Counted from the stretch's first letter, positions 6,607 through 13,074 are shown. The stretch is DNA of 19,233 bases from Thermoproteota archaeon (GCA_030055545.1 JASFYK010000008.1:1-19233); one strand, 5' to 3'. Numbers and translations: made by a program. Notes: generated by a model from the letters alone, not told the origin.

Positions 6607-8247
6607 TCAGTCCTCTCCGGCTCCGCCTTCGCTTGGCTTCTCAGGTGCCTTCGGACCGCCGCCCTTTGAGGACGCTATGACGTCGTCGATCCTCAGTATC
6701 ATAGCGGCTGCCTCCGCAGCGGACTTGATTGCTTGGATCTTCACGGCGAGGGGCTCAACTACCCCGAGCTTGAGCATGTCGCCCGTCTTGCCTTCCCTTA
6801 CATTCACTCCTGCCCAGATCTCGCCCTTGTCGTGGAGCGCCCTCAGCTCTACGAGTATGTCGATCGGATCCATGCCGCCGTTCTCCGCCAAGGTTCTTGG
6901 GATCGCCTCAAGGCTGTCCGCAAAGGCTTCGATAGCGAGCTGCTCCCTGCCTCCAATGCTTGCAGCAAAGTCCCTCAGCTGCTTCGCTGCCTCGAGCTCA
7001 GGTGCGCCTCCGCCTGCCACGATCCTCCCATCCTCTATCACGTCGGCAACGACACAGAGCGCATCATGGAATGTCCTCTCAGCTTCGTCGACGACCCTCA
7101 TCAAACCTCCCCTTAGGAGTACGCTGACTGCCTTGGGGTTCTTGCACCCTTCGATGAAGGTCAGCTTGTCCTCGCCGAACTTCTTCTCCTGCACGATCCT
7201 CGCCTCGCCCAGGTCCGCCGGGGTGAGGTCGTCCAGGTTCGTGATTATTCTGGCGCCGGTCGCCTTGGCAACCTTCTCCACATCGGACTTCTTGACGCGC
7301 CTCAGACCGAGTATCCCTTCCTTTGCGAGGTAGTGCTGGGCTATGTCGTCTACACCCTTCTGGCAGAGGACTACGTTCGCTCCCGTGGACTTGATCTTGG
7401 CGACCATGTTCTTCAGGAGCTTCTCCTCCTCCTCGATGAAGCTCTTCATCTGTGTCGGGTCAGTGATCCTGATCTCAGCATCGAACTCGGTCTTCTCGAT
7501 CTCGAGCGGCGTGTCTAGAAGGGCTATCTTCGCATTCTCAACTACCTTTGGCATGCCTGGGTGGACCACTTCTTTGTCCACGATCACACCGTATACGAGC
7601 TGGCTGTCCGCGATGCTGCCGCCCTGTTTCTTGACTATCTGGATGTAGTCTAGGTCTGCGACATACTTGTCGCCGCGCTTCTCCGCGATTGCCTTCACAG
7701 CCTTCACAGCCATATCTGCGAAGTAGTCCTGGTTCCCAACAGAGGCCTTGCTGTTCATTGCAGTAAAGGCGATCATCTTAAGGTTCCTCTCGTCCTCAAA
7801 GCCCACCGGGATCGATATCTTAGAGAGCACCTCCACTGCCTTCTCTGCCGCCTTCTTGTAACCTTGGACTATGAGCGTAGGATGTATGTTCTTGTCTATC
7901 AGGTCCTCTGCCTTCTTCAGCAGCTCTCCGGTGATCACTACCGAGGAGGTTGTACCATCTCCGACCTCGTCGTCCTGGGTCTTGGAGATCTCCACCATCA
8001 TTTTGGCAGCAGGGTGCTGGACCTCGATCTCTCCTAGGATCGTTGCACCGTCGTTGGTGACGGTTACGTCCCCAAGGGTATCAACAAGCATCTTGTCCAT
8101 CCCCTTGGGACCCAAAGTCGTCCTAACAGCCTCGGCTATGGCCCTGGCTGCCATCATGTTTATCTTCTGTGCCTCTCTTCCTTGCGTTCTCTGGGTTCCT
8201 TCCTTCAAAATTAAGACTGGAACTCCACCGAGTTGAGCGGTTGACAT
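6607..8247 (-). CDS. Thermosome subunit (group II chaperonin)
   Basis: A 546-residue subunit of the archaeal group II chaperonin, the double-ring ATP-driven folding machine of the cytosol. Diagnostic pieces: the [11 protein letters not shown] region near the N-terminus, VTNDGATIL, the nucleotide-binding [18 protein letters not shown], and the [12 protein letters not shown] region near the C-terminus. The tail ([18 protein letters not shown]) lacks the Gly-Gly-Met repeats of some chaperonins. I chose the ATG at 8247 ([17 protein letters not shown]), not the upstream in-frame start at 8265, because GAGGTGGAT lies at 8251-8259 and because the family starts here. A strong TATA box is at 8293-8303. 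It has its own promoter and terminator, so it is probably one transcript. Only one thermosome gene is in the window, so partner subunits, if any, are elsewhere. Confidence 0.97.
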   Translation of the reverse strand: MSTAQLGGVPVLILKEGTQRTQGREAQKINMMAARAIAEAVRTTLGPKGMDKMLVDTLGDVTVTNDGATILGEIEVQHPAAKMMVEISKTQDDEVGDGTTSSVVITGELLKKAEDLIDKNIHPTLIVQGYKKAAEKAVEVLSKISIPVGFEDERNLKMIAFTAMNSKASVGNQDYFADMAVKAVKAIAEKRGDKYVADLDYIQIVKKQGGSIADSQLVYGVIVDKEVVHPGMPKVVENAKIALLDTPLEIEKTEFDAEIRITDPTQMKSFIEEEEKLLKNMVAKIKSTGANVVLCQKGVDDIAQHYLAKEGILGLRRVKKSDVEKVAKATGARIITNLDDLTPADLGEARIVQEKKFGEDKLTFIEGCKNPKAVSVLLRGGLMRVVDEAERTFHDALCVVADVIEDGRIVAGGGAPELEAAKQLRDFAASIGGREQLAIEAFADSLEAIPRTLAENGGMDPIDILVELRALHDKGEIWAGVNVREGKTGDMLKLGVVEPLAVKIQAIKSAAEAAAMILRIDDVIASSKGGGPKAPEKPSEGGAGED

Positions 8248-8250
8248 AGA

Positions 8251-8259
8251 ATCCACCTC
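8251..8259 (-). promoter_or_regulatory. Ribosome binding site deciding the thermosome start
   Basis: GAGGTGGAT on the minus strand, three bases ahead of the ATG at 8247, matches the archaeal anti-Shine-Dalgarno region. It rules out the in-frame start at 8265. Confidence 0.7.
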
Positions 8260-8292
8260 AAACAAATTGCATTAAGAAAGACTTTTACACTT

Positions 8293-8303
8293 CTATATAT
8301 AGA
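8293..8303 (-). promoter_or_regulatory. Thermosome TATA box
   Basis: TCTATATATAG on the minus strand is a near-ideal archaeal TATA box, with an A-rich GAAA just upstream where a BRE would lie. Transcription should begin near 8272, giving a leader of about 25 bases that contains the GAGGTGGAT site. Confidence 0.7.
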
Positions 8304-8331
8304 TTTCTGTCTGCTCGAGGAGCGGGGTTCC

Positions 8332-8345
8332 CGGTCTAAAGACCG
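8332..8345. promoter_or_regulatory. Dyad CGGTCT-AA-AGACCG upstream of the thermosome promoter
   Basis: A perfect 6-base inverted repeat with a 2-base centre, about 30 bases upstream of the thermosome TATA box and just past the 3' end of the histone gene. A two-base loop is too tight for a good RNA hairpin, so a two-fold protein site on DNA (activator or heat-shock regulator) is more likely than a terminator stem. Regulatory role is inference. Confidence 0.35.
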
Positions 8346-8349
8346 CTTG

Positions 8350-8370
8350 AAAAATGATTGAGCCCAAAAA
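8350..8370 (-). terminator. T-rich terminator after the histone gene
   Basis: Immediately after the histone stop the minus strand has two T5 tracts (ATTTTTGGG and CATTTTTCAAG). This fits a short archaeal poly-U terminator. Confidence 0.45.
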
Positions 8371-8371
8371 T

Positions 8372-8602
8372 TCAGATCCCGAGCTTCGTCATTGCCAGAA
8401 GCTTCCTGCTGGCCATCTTTATGTCCTCCGAGTTTACCGTCTTCCTGCCTGCGTGCTTGGCCAAGGCTATGGCGTCTCTGGAGATCTCGAGTGCGAGCGT
8501 CTCCAGTACTTCCCTCAGCGCTTCCGAGGCTTCGTCGCTGACCCTCTCTGCACCTGCCTTCCTCATTATCCGATCCATCGCGGATAAAGCCAAGTCTGTC
8601 AT
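8372..8602 (-). CDS. Archaeal histone
   Basis: A 76-residue histone-fold protein that dimerises and wraps DNA in the archaeal chromatin. It covers the whole fold, helix-strand-helix-strand-helix, with the family's signature GRKTVNSEDIKMASRKL near the C-terminus and the long central helix ASEALREVLETLALEISRDAIALAKHAG. There is a short N-terminal stretch (MTDLALSAMDRIMRKAG) and no extended tail, so it is of the HMf type. Start ATG 8602 has GGATCAC just upstream. A TATA-like element at 8631-8640 would give a leader of about eight bases. It is divergent from the S17e gene and is followed on the same strand by the thermosome, which has its own promoter. Confident. Confidence 0.95.
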   Translation of the reverse strand: MTDLALSAMDRIMRKAGAERVSDEASEALREVLETLALEISRDAIALAKHAGRKTVNSEDIKMASRKLLAMTKLGI

Positions 8603-8630
8603 AGTGATCCTGATAGATTATGTCTGGGGC

Positions 8631-8640
8631 GTTTAAAATA
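8631..8640 (-). promoter_or_regulatory. Histone TATA-like box
   Basis: TATTTTAAAC on the minus strand, about 30-38 bases ahead of the histone ATG (8602); transcription would start near 8610. Confidence 0.5.
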
Positions 8641-8681
8641 TTTCCCCCCCATAGGCTTCAAGATGCGTTTCCGGATATCAC

Positions 8682-8697
8682 AAATTATAAATTATGG
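8682..8697 (+). promoter_or_regulatory. S17e promoter (TATA-like)
   Basis: AAATTATAAATTATGG is the most A/T-rich stretch in this divergent gap. Start of transcription near 8715 would leave a short leader carrying the GGTGA site at 8723-8727. Confidence 0.5.
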
Positions 8698-8722
8698 TTT
8701 TAATATCGGGTTGATAGCCTGT

Positions 8723-8727
8723 GGTGA
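8723..8727 (+). promoter_or_regulatory. Ribosome binding site choosing TTG 8733 as S17e start
   Basis: GGTGA, five bases ahead of the TTG at 8733, is the core of the archaeal GGTGATC site. It overlaps the in-frame GTG at 8724 and lies just after the GTG at 8721, so neither of those can be its start. Confidence 0.6.
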
Positions 8728-8732
8728 CTGGT

Positions 8733-9158
8733 TTGGGAAAGGTTCGTATAGGGAAGGTAAAGAGCATCTCAAATGAGCTTGTCCTCAAGTACAGTAACGT
8801 TTTCACAACTGATTTTGAAGAGAACAAAAAGCTGGTCCAGCAATACACTGATATCACCAGCAAGAGGCTGAAGAACAGGGTGGCGGGCTACATTACCCGC
8901 CTCAAGGTAAACGAGAAGAAACGGGAAGAAGCCGAGGCTGCAGAGGCTGAGAAGGTAGAGGAGTCTGAGCAGAAGCAGACCTTGGATGTTGAGGGGGAAC
9001 CAAAGGAGATCGAGGAAGCGGCTGAGGAGCCTGAAACCGAAGAGGCTGAGACCGGGGATGAGGCCGGCGAGCCTACGGACGAGACCACAGCCGAGGCCGC
9101 TCCTGCAGAGGAAGAAAAGGCAGAGACAGGCACCGATGCGAAGGGTGCCGCTCCATAA
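8733..9158 (+). CDS. rps17e: Ribosomal protein eS17 (S17e) with long acidic tail
   Basis: Small-subunit ribosomal protein eS17. Residues 1-64 fit the archaeal family from end to end: MGKVRIGKVK, the FTTDFEENKKLVQQ motif, SKRLKNRVAGYITRL. The TTG at 8733 gives the family's MGKVR start and has GGTGA five bases upstream; GTG codons at 8721 and 8724 are the alternatives. What is odd is the C-terminus: archaeal eS17 usually ends near residue 65, but here about 76 more residues follow, almost all Glu, Ala, Thr, Gly and Pro (EEAEAAEAEK..., EEPETEEAE, ETTAEAAPAEEEKAE). This tail has low complexity, a strong negative charge and is surely disordered. The gene is divergent from the histone gene. Confident in the core; the tail's function is unknown. 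Confidence 0.92.
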   Translation: MGKVRIGKVKSISNELVLKYSNVFTTDFEENKKLVQQYTDITSKRLKNRVAGYITRLKVNEKKREEAEAAEAEKVEESEQKQTLDVEGEPKEIEEAAEEPETEEAETGDEAGEPTDETTAEAAPAEEEKAETGTDAKGAAP

Positions 9159-9204
9159 ATCTTGTTTCCCTCGCCTTCCCTTCGAACGATGTGATTGCGG
9201 GCAG

Positions 9205-9342
9205 ATGAATTGCCCGATCCTTCTTTTCTCGGATCCCACTCCCAAAAAAGCAAGGGATCCAGATGTTATATTAGTAAATCCAGCAATAGATAAGATCGGA
9301 ATGAAGTGGTTGACCTGCACTGAGTCAGTCGATGAAGAGTAG
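9205..9342 (+). CDS. Possible 45-residue protein, no known family
   Basis: An ATG at 9205 opens a frame of 45 residues (MNCPILLFSDPTPKKARDP..., ending TCTESVDEE) in the gap between S17e and the SerK homologue. A GTGAT nine bases upstream could be a ribosome binding site. I see no motif or membrane helix. A TATA-like stretch (9266-9274) lies inside the frame, which argues that the region may be mostly promoter for the next operon. Weak call. Confidence 0.25.
   Translation: MNCPILLFSDPTPKKARDPDVILVNPAIDKIGMKWLTCTESVDEE
9266..9274 (+). promoter_or_regulatory. Candidate TATA box for the serK-moaD-cgi121 operon
   Basis: TTATATTAG in an A/T-rich dip ahead of the operon. Transcription would start near 9295, giving a leader of some 90 bases before the TTG at 9383. 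Confidence 0.35.
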
Positions 9343-9382
9343 CACCTCCACTGACCTTTGATCGCTTCCGGGGTAAGGAAGA

Positions 9383-10207
9383 TTGAGCTCCCGCTTCCCG
9401 CCGATAACCGCGGTCGCAATTGATGAACTACGCCCCCACGAGGAATATGACAGAAAGATCCTTTATGATGTCGCCCTGTCGCTCCAGACCGAGAGGGCGG
9501 TCAGAGACCCGATCATCGTGGACGCTTCGAGCCTTATGATACTCGACGGGACCCACCGTTACTGGGCGCTCCGCCGTATGGGTTGCCTCTCGGTCCCAGT
9601 CGCAATGTACGACTACGCGTCCAATTCCGTTGGGATAGCCCGGTGGAACCGCTGCATAGACTCGCCTGCGATCTTCCTTCCGAACAGGAAGGTCAGGGTC
9701 GAGTACTCAAATGCTGGGGAAGCCCTGGCTGCTGTAACGGAACGCAGGGCAAGCCTTGCGCTCATAGGCCTTTCGGGATCGCAGCTGCTCTTCGAGGATG
9801 GGTTTGAGATACACCGTGCCTATTCACTGCTCAGCGAGCTCGAGACCGAGCTCAGGGCCAAAGGGTGCGGCGTATCTTATGCGACCGAGGACGACTCATT
9901 AATGCGGCTCAAGAGCGGAAAAGCCTCTTGGATAATGGTCCCCCCACCGATAAGGAAAGAGGAGGCCCTGGAGGCTGCAATTAGCGGGCGCCTCTTCCCA
10001 ATAAAGTCCACAAGGCACATAATCCCGTCCCGGCCCATCAAACTCAGCGTCCCGATCGAATGGCTCATGGACGACCCTGAGATCGCGGCTTCCAAAGTCC
10101 AGGACCTGCTGTCGCGGCTGTCATTCAGGAGGGTTGAGGCTGGCGCGATAGTAAACGGCCGGAGGTACGAGGAAGAGGTTTATATCGGTGAGCCCTCCAA
10201 CCCATGA
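9383..10207 (+). CDS. serK: Free serine kinase homologue (SerK, ParB/Srx fold)
   Basis: Homologue of the Thermococcus SerK, a ParB/sulfiredoxin-fold enzyme that phosphorylates free L-serine to O-phosphoserine using ADP, feeding cysteine synthesis; Staphylococcus SbnI uses the same fold. Visible support: LRPHEEYD near residue 17 (SerK has its catalytic Glu in the same PHE motif), MILDGTHRYWALRRMG (the nucleotide-phosphate motif DGxHRxxxL), and near the C-terminus RLFPIKSTRHIIPSRP, which fits the SerK family's closing FxxKxTRHxxP element. At 274 residues it is a little longer than SerK. Start TTG 9383 follows GGTAAGGAAGA. It is the first gene of a tight operon with a ubiquitin-like carrier 15 bases downstream. 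A role in cysteine or sulfur supply is inference from family and neighbour; nucleotide preference (ADP or ATP) cannot be told. Confidence 0.8.
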   Translation: MSSRFPPITAVAIDELRPHEEYDRKILYDVALSLQTERAVRDPIIVDASSLMILDGTHRYWALRRMGCLSVPVAMYDYASNSVGIARWNRCIDSPAIFLPNRKVRVEYSNAGEALAAVTERRASLALIGLSGSQLLFEDGFEIHRAYSLLSELETELRAKGCGVSYATEDDSLMRLKSGKASWIMVPPPIRKEEALEAAISGRLFPIKSTRHIIPSRPIKLSVPIEWLMDDPEIAASKVQDLLSRLSFRRVEAGAIVNGRRYEEEVYIGEPSNP

Positions 10208-10222
10208 GGGGGGGGTTCTCCC

Positions 10223-10504
10223 TTGAAAGTAAGGGTGAAGTACATGGCAGTGCTCAGGGGCCTCTCTGAGATTCCAGAGAAGGTCATCGACTTCAACGGT
10301 AGCACCTTGGCAGAACTCGTCGACTTCCTGCGTGGGGCAGAGCCTGAACCGCTCAGGTCTAGGATGTTCGAAGAGGGCAAAAGGATGCGTGCTGATATCG
10401 TCGTGTTCATCAACGATTCCGATTCGATGCTAACCGGTGGGCTGGCATCCCCCCTGAAGGAGGGGGACGAAGTGGTCTTTCTCCCATCGGTTCACGGCGG
10501 ATAG
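10223..10504 (+). CDS. Ubiquitin-like sulfur carrier (MoaD/ThiS/SAMP family)
   Basis: A 93-residue beta-grasp protein. The MKVRVKYMAVLRGLSE start, the STLAELVDFLR helix, the DIVVFINDSDS strand and the PLKEGDEVVFLPSVHGG ending are those of MoaD-type proteins. The C-terminal Gly-Gly is exposed, as needed for adenylation by an E1-like enzyme (MoeB/UbaA) and thiocarboxylate or isopeptide formation. Such proteins give sulfur for molybdopterin, thiamine or tRNA thiolation, or are attached to other proteins as SAMPs. The TTG at 10223 is the start, preceded by a G-rich GAGGGGGGGG. No E1 or molybdopterin gene is nearby; instead a serine kinase precedes it and a phosphoribosyltransferase follows without a gap, so its pathway cannot be fixed from context. 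Confidence 0.85.
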   Translation: MKVRVKYMAVLRGLSEIPEKVIDFNGSTLAELVDFLRGAEPEPLRSRMFEEGKRMRADIVVFINDSDSMLTGGLASPLKEGDEVVFLPSVHGG

Positions 10505-10513
10505 GTGTCAAAA

Positions 10514-11101
10514 ATGGAAATGCTTGTTTTGGACTGGGGCAGGGTTCACTCTTCTGTTCTTGAGCTTTCCCGGAAAATCGAGGAGAGCGGATTCCAACCC
10601 GACTCGATCGTGGGCGTCGCCAGGGGAGGCTGGGTTGTGGCCAGGCTGCTGTCTGATCTGCTCGGTGTGGATGAACTGCTCTCAATCAGGGTCTCCTTCT
10701 ACAGGGGGGTGAACCAGAGGGAAGCCAAGCCGAGGATCGAGTCGCCCATCGCAGGCGAGATAAAAGGAAAGCGGATACTGGTTGCTGATGATGTTGCCGA
10801 CACGGGCGAGAGCCTCCTCCTGGTAGTAGAGCACCTCTCTTCGATGGGGGCCTCAGAGATAAGGGTGGCCACGCTCCATGTCAAGCCTTGGTCGAAGATA
10901 AAGCCCGACTACTTTGTCGAGAGCACGGCCAACTGGATACTCTATCCGTGGGAGTACCGGGAAACAATATCGAACCTCATCAGGGAATGGGGCAAGGAGG
11001 GGATCGATCCTGCTGGAGCAAGGGAGAGGCTTGTAAGCGCAGGCATACCCTTGGAGATCGTTAAGAGGTTCTCTCCTAGTATACCCAAGGAGACCCAGTA
11101 A
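10514..11101 (+). CDS. Phosphoribosyltransferase, COG2236 (HPRT/XGPRT-like)
   Basis: A 195-residue type I phosphoribosyltransferase, the fold that moves ribose-5-phosphate from PRPP to a purine base. The PRPP site is plain: ILVADDVADTGES, and IVGVARGGWVVARLLSDLLG is the loop that binds pyrophosphate. Also matching archaeal COG2236 enzymes are ASEIRVATLHVKPWSKIKPDYFV and the WILYPWEYRE segment. Most likely base: hypoxanthine, guanine or xanthine, not decided by sequence. Starts: the GTG at 10505 abuts the previous stop, but GGTG at 10504-10507 stands six bases before the ATG at 10514, which I prefer. It lies in the serK-moaD-cgi121 operon, with the next gene two bases after its stop. Confidence 0.85.
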   Translation: MEMLVLDWGRVHSSVLELSRKIEESGFQPDSIVGVARGGWVVARLLSDLLGVDELLSIRVSFYRGVNQREAKPRIESPIAGEIKGKRILVADDVADTGESLLLVVEHLSSMGASEIRVATLHVKPWSKIKPDYFVESTANWILYPWEYRETISNLIREWGKEGIDPAGARERLVSAGIPLEIVKRFSPSIPKETQ

Positions 11102-11102
11102 G

Positions 11103-11660
11103 ATGCGCGTTGCAAATCTGGGAAAAGGCCTGTTCGCACTGCTGCTGATGGCTGGTCTGAGGCCGAAGACCGGGGCGGACCCAAGGCCGTTGCTGGGGAA
11201 GTACTCCCAGTCGCCGAGCCTGCAGATACTGGATGCATGCTTTGTAGCGGGGGAGGCGCACCTGATGACCGCGGCGGTCCTGGCAAAAAAATCCTGGGAG
11301 GCGGGGGAAAACGTCTCCAGGATCCCTGCAAACGAGGTCTTGCTCTACGCGTCCTCGAAGCGGCAGATCAGGGAAGCTATAGAATTCATGGGGGTCCGGG
11401 AGAGCTCCAGCGGATGGGTTGCAGTCGCTGTCTGCGAGAGCGAGACCCAGATGGGGTGCCTAGTGCAGGATCTGCTCGCAATGGGCACCGAGGACGACTC
11501 GCTAATAGACCTAGACGAGTCAAAGTGCCCTGGGGTGGAAAGCAAGTTTGGGATCTCGGAGGACGAAATATCGTGCGCCCTCCCTCTCGTAGGCTCGAGA
11601 GAAATGGCAATTTCGACCCTTGTCGTGGAGAGGGTCTCTATCTCGGACCTCTACCGGTGA
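11103..11660 (+). CDS. cgi121: KEOPS complex subunit Cgi121
   Basis: A 185-residue homologue of Cgi121 (human TPRKB), a KEOPS subunit that binds the 3' CCA tail of tRNA and delivers it to the Kae1-Bud32 core for t6A37 synthesis. Support: the family's central segment EVLLYASSKRQIREAIEFMGV, the preceding helix HLMTAAVLAKKSWEAGE, and the C-terminal acidic-hydrophobic strand EMAISTLVVERVSI. The ATG at 11103 follows the upstream stop by one base. It is the last gene of its operon and stops four bases before the stop of the convergent Sua5-THUMP gene, whose product supplies the threonylcarbamoyl-AMP that KEOPS uses. The middle part is divergent, as usual for this family. Confidence 0.85.
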   Translation: MRVANLGKGLFALLLMAGLRPKTGADPRPLLGKYSQSPSLQILDACFVAGEAHLMTAAVLAKKSWEAGENVSRIPANEVLLYASSKRQIREAIEFMGVRESSSGWVAVAVCESETQMGCLVQDLLAMGTEDDSLIDLDESKCPGVESKFGISEDEISCALPLVGSREMAISTLVVERVSISDLYR

Positions 11661-11664
11661 TCGG

Positions 11665-12867
11665 CTAGTCTTTCCCGAGGGCCGTCTCCTGCATCTTTGT
11701 GACCGAGACTATGTCGCCCGGCCTTAAGACCGAAACTCCAGCCGAATCCCTGATCAACTCGATGTCGACAATCCAGTCCGGTCTCTCTAGGTTCACCTTC
11801 CTCTCGACTTCCCGGGCCACCTCCCTGATCAGCTCGGAGGACCTGATCTCCGACCCCCTCTTGTTCACGGTTATCCTGAACGAAGCCCCCTCTGGTATCG
11901 CCCCAGAAAGCCGTCTCACTGCTGCCCTTATCTCCTGGCCTTCTGCCCTGGTGACTTCTTGTATCGGCGTGACCTTCAGGATGAACCTTGCCCTCCAGGG
12001 GTCTTCAGCCAATTTGGCTGCGAGTTGCCTGCAGAACTCCACCGGATCGGATGGCACTTCGCCTTTGAGGAGCCCCGGGAAACCTGTCCTTGAGAACCTG
12101 ATCGAAGTCTCTCCGGAAAGAGTAACAAGCTCCCTCATGCAGTTCCTCTCGTTGCCCCTCTGAGTCGTCACGATGATGTTGAACTTCTCTGCCCCGCCCG
12201 ACGTTCCCATCCGCGGCAACCTCCTGCCCAAAGCTGACCTTATCGTCTCTACGTCTATCGGTCCCTCTCTAATAAGCCAGACCCCCTCCGCTATCTTCGC
12301 CCCAACTTCTGGGATCGGCTGACCAACCTCGACCACTGTGGAGGAAATCCCGACCGGCGTCTCCCCCGCGTCAACCACGACCTCCACCGTATTGAGGAGC
12401 TCCGGATCGAGCTCACCCACAGAGCTCGCTGCCCTCCTGCCCGAGACGTTTGCGCTCGTCCCGACCAGCGCGCCGCCAGATGCCGCTATTAATGAAATCG
12501 CGACGGGATGCCTTGGGATCCTGACGCCAACCTTCTGCCTGCCGCCGGTCAGCTCCTCCGGCAGCTCCTCCCTGAGCGGGGCGACTATGGTGAGAGGACC
12601 TGGCCAGAACCTCTCCGCCAGAGCTCTCCCAGCCTCGCCCAGCTCGACCAGCTTCTCGGCGGACTGCAGGGAGTCGACCAGCACTGGCATCGGCTTCTTC
12701 TCCCTTCGCTTGGCTGCGAAGACCCTCCTCACCGCCGCTTCGTTCCGGGGATCACACCCGATGCCGTATACTGTGTCGGTGGGGTAGACTATTATGCCCC
12801 CGCCCCTGACCACTTCTCCCACTTCCCTCGGGTCGAACCTGTCGGCGGCGCATATTTTGCAAGGCAT
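11665..12867 (-). CDS. YrdC/Sua5 fused to a C-terminal THUMP domain
   Basis: A 400-residue two-domain protein. Residues about 8-215 form a YrdC/Sua5 domain, which makes threonylcarbamoyl-AMP from threonine, bicarbonate and ATP for tRNA t6A37: IVYPTDTVYGIGCDP, AKRREKKPMPVL, RFWPGPLTIVAPL, VGVRIPRHPVAI and GTSANVSG are all in place, ending at the usual VWLIREGPID..IRSAL. Instead of the Sua5 C-terminal domain, residues 222-400 are a THUMP domain protein of the Tan1/THUMPD1 type (KFNIIVTTQRGNERN..., FRITVNKRGSEIRSSEL, VNLERPDWIVDIELI). THUMP binds the acceptor end of tRNA; standalone archaeal relatives are about 180 residues. No stop separates the two parts. Start ATG 12867; the frame open further upstream, to 13206, is antisense to an acidic gene. 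Met220 has AGGAGG nine bases upstream and could also start a THUMP-only form. Confidence 0.9.
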   Translation of the reverse strand: MPCKICAADRFDPREVGEVVRGGGIIVYPTDTVYGIGCDPRNEAAVRRVFAAKRREKKPMPVLVDSLQSAEKLVELGEAGRALAERFWPGPLTIVAPLREELPEELTGGRQKVGVRIPRHPVAISLIAASGGALVGTSANVSGRRAASSVGELDPELLNTVEVVVDAGETPVGISSTVVEVGQPIPEVGAKIAEGVWLIREGPIDVETIRSALGRRLPRMGTSGGAEKFNIIVTTQRGNERNCMRELVTLSGETSIRFSRTGFPGLLKGEVPSDPVEFCRQLAAKLAEDPWRARFILKVTPIQEVTRAEGQEIRAAVRRLSGAIPEGASFRITVNKRGSEIRSSELIREVAREVERKVNLERPDWIVDIELIRDSAGVSVLRPGDIVSVTKMQETALGKD

Positions 12868-12891
12868 AGCAAGATGATGATCATAGACAGA

Positions 12892-12906
12892 CTTAAATAT
12901 TTCAAG
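12892..12906. promoter_or_regulatory. Near-palindromic TATA element serving two divergent genes
   Basis: CTTAAATATTTCAAG reads almost the same on both strands. On the minus strand the expected start site lies at about 12870, three bases before the Sua5-THUMP ATG (12867), so that message is probably leaderless or nearly so. On the plus strand transcription would begin near 12924, ahead of GGAGGT (12930-12935) and the TTG at 12943. Confidence 0.5.
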
Positions 12907-12942
12907 CTCACGAAAACACTTTGCTCTCTGGAGGTATTTGGA

Positions 12943-13074
12943 TTGTTGCATATGGAAGAGGACTTCGATGACGACTGGATCGAGGACGAAGAAGAGGACG
13001 AATGGCCTGAGGACGAAGAAGAGGACGAATGGCCTGAGGACGAAGAAGAGGACTTCGAGGAAGAAGAGTGGTGA
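12943..13074 (+). CDS. 43-residue hyper-acidic repeat protein
   Basis: Small protein with about 30 Asp or Glu among 43 residues and no Lys or Arg. Its centre is two exact copies of the nine-residue unit EDEEEDEWP followed by a third partial copy; each unit carries one Trp. No fold or family is recognised, and it must be disordered on its own. The preferred start is the TTG at 12943, seven bases after GGAGGT; the ATG at 12952 is the alternative and drops three residues. It is followed 35 bases on by a zinc-ribbon protein with an acidic tail and then by ABCE1, so it is probably in one operon with them. Acidic proteins of this kind often mimic nucleic acid or bind basic partners such as ribosomal proteins, histones or metals; that is a guess. 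Confidence 0.6.
   Translation: MLHMEEDFDDDWIEDEEEDEWPEDEEEDEWPEDEEEDFEEEEW
12982..13053 (+). repeat. 27-base tandem repeat, 2.67 copies
   Basis: Exact copies at 12982-13008 and 13009-13035 and the first 18 bases of a third at 13036-13053. The unit has nine codons (EDEEEDEWP), keeps the reading frame and has identical codons in every copy, which points to recent duplication or slippage. It also produces a spurious hydrophobic antisense reading. Confidence 0.9.

Noticed and set aside
6677..7333. 218-residue Ser-rich open frame on the + strand
   Set aside because: Lies fully antisense to the thermosome gene, with composition set by the opposite codons and no ribosome binding site.
8888..9253. 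Ser/Ala-rich open frame on the minus strand
   Set aside because: Mirror of the Glu/Ala tail of eS17; runs of Ser and Ala come from antisense GAG/GAA/GCT codons.
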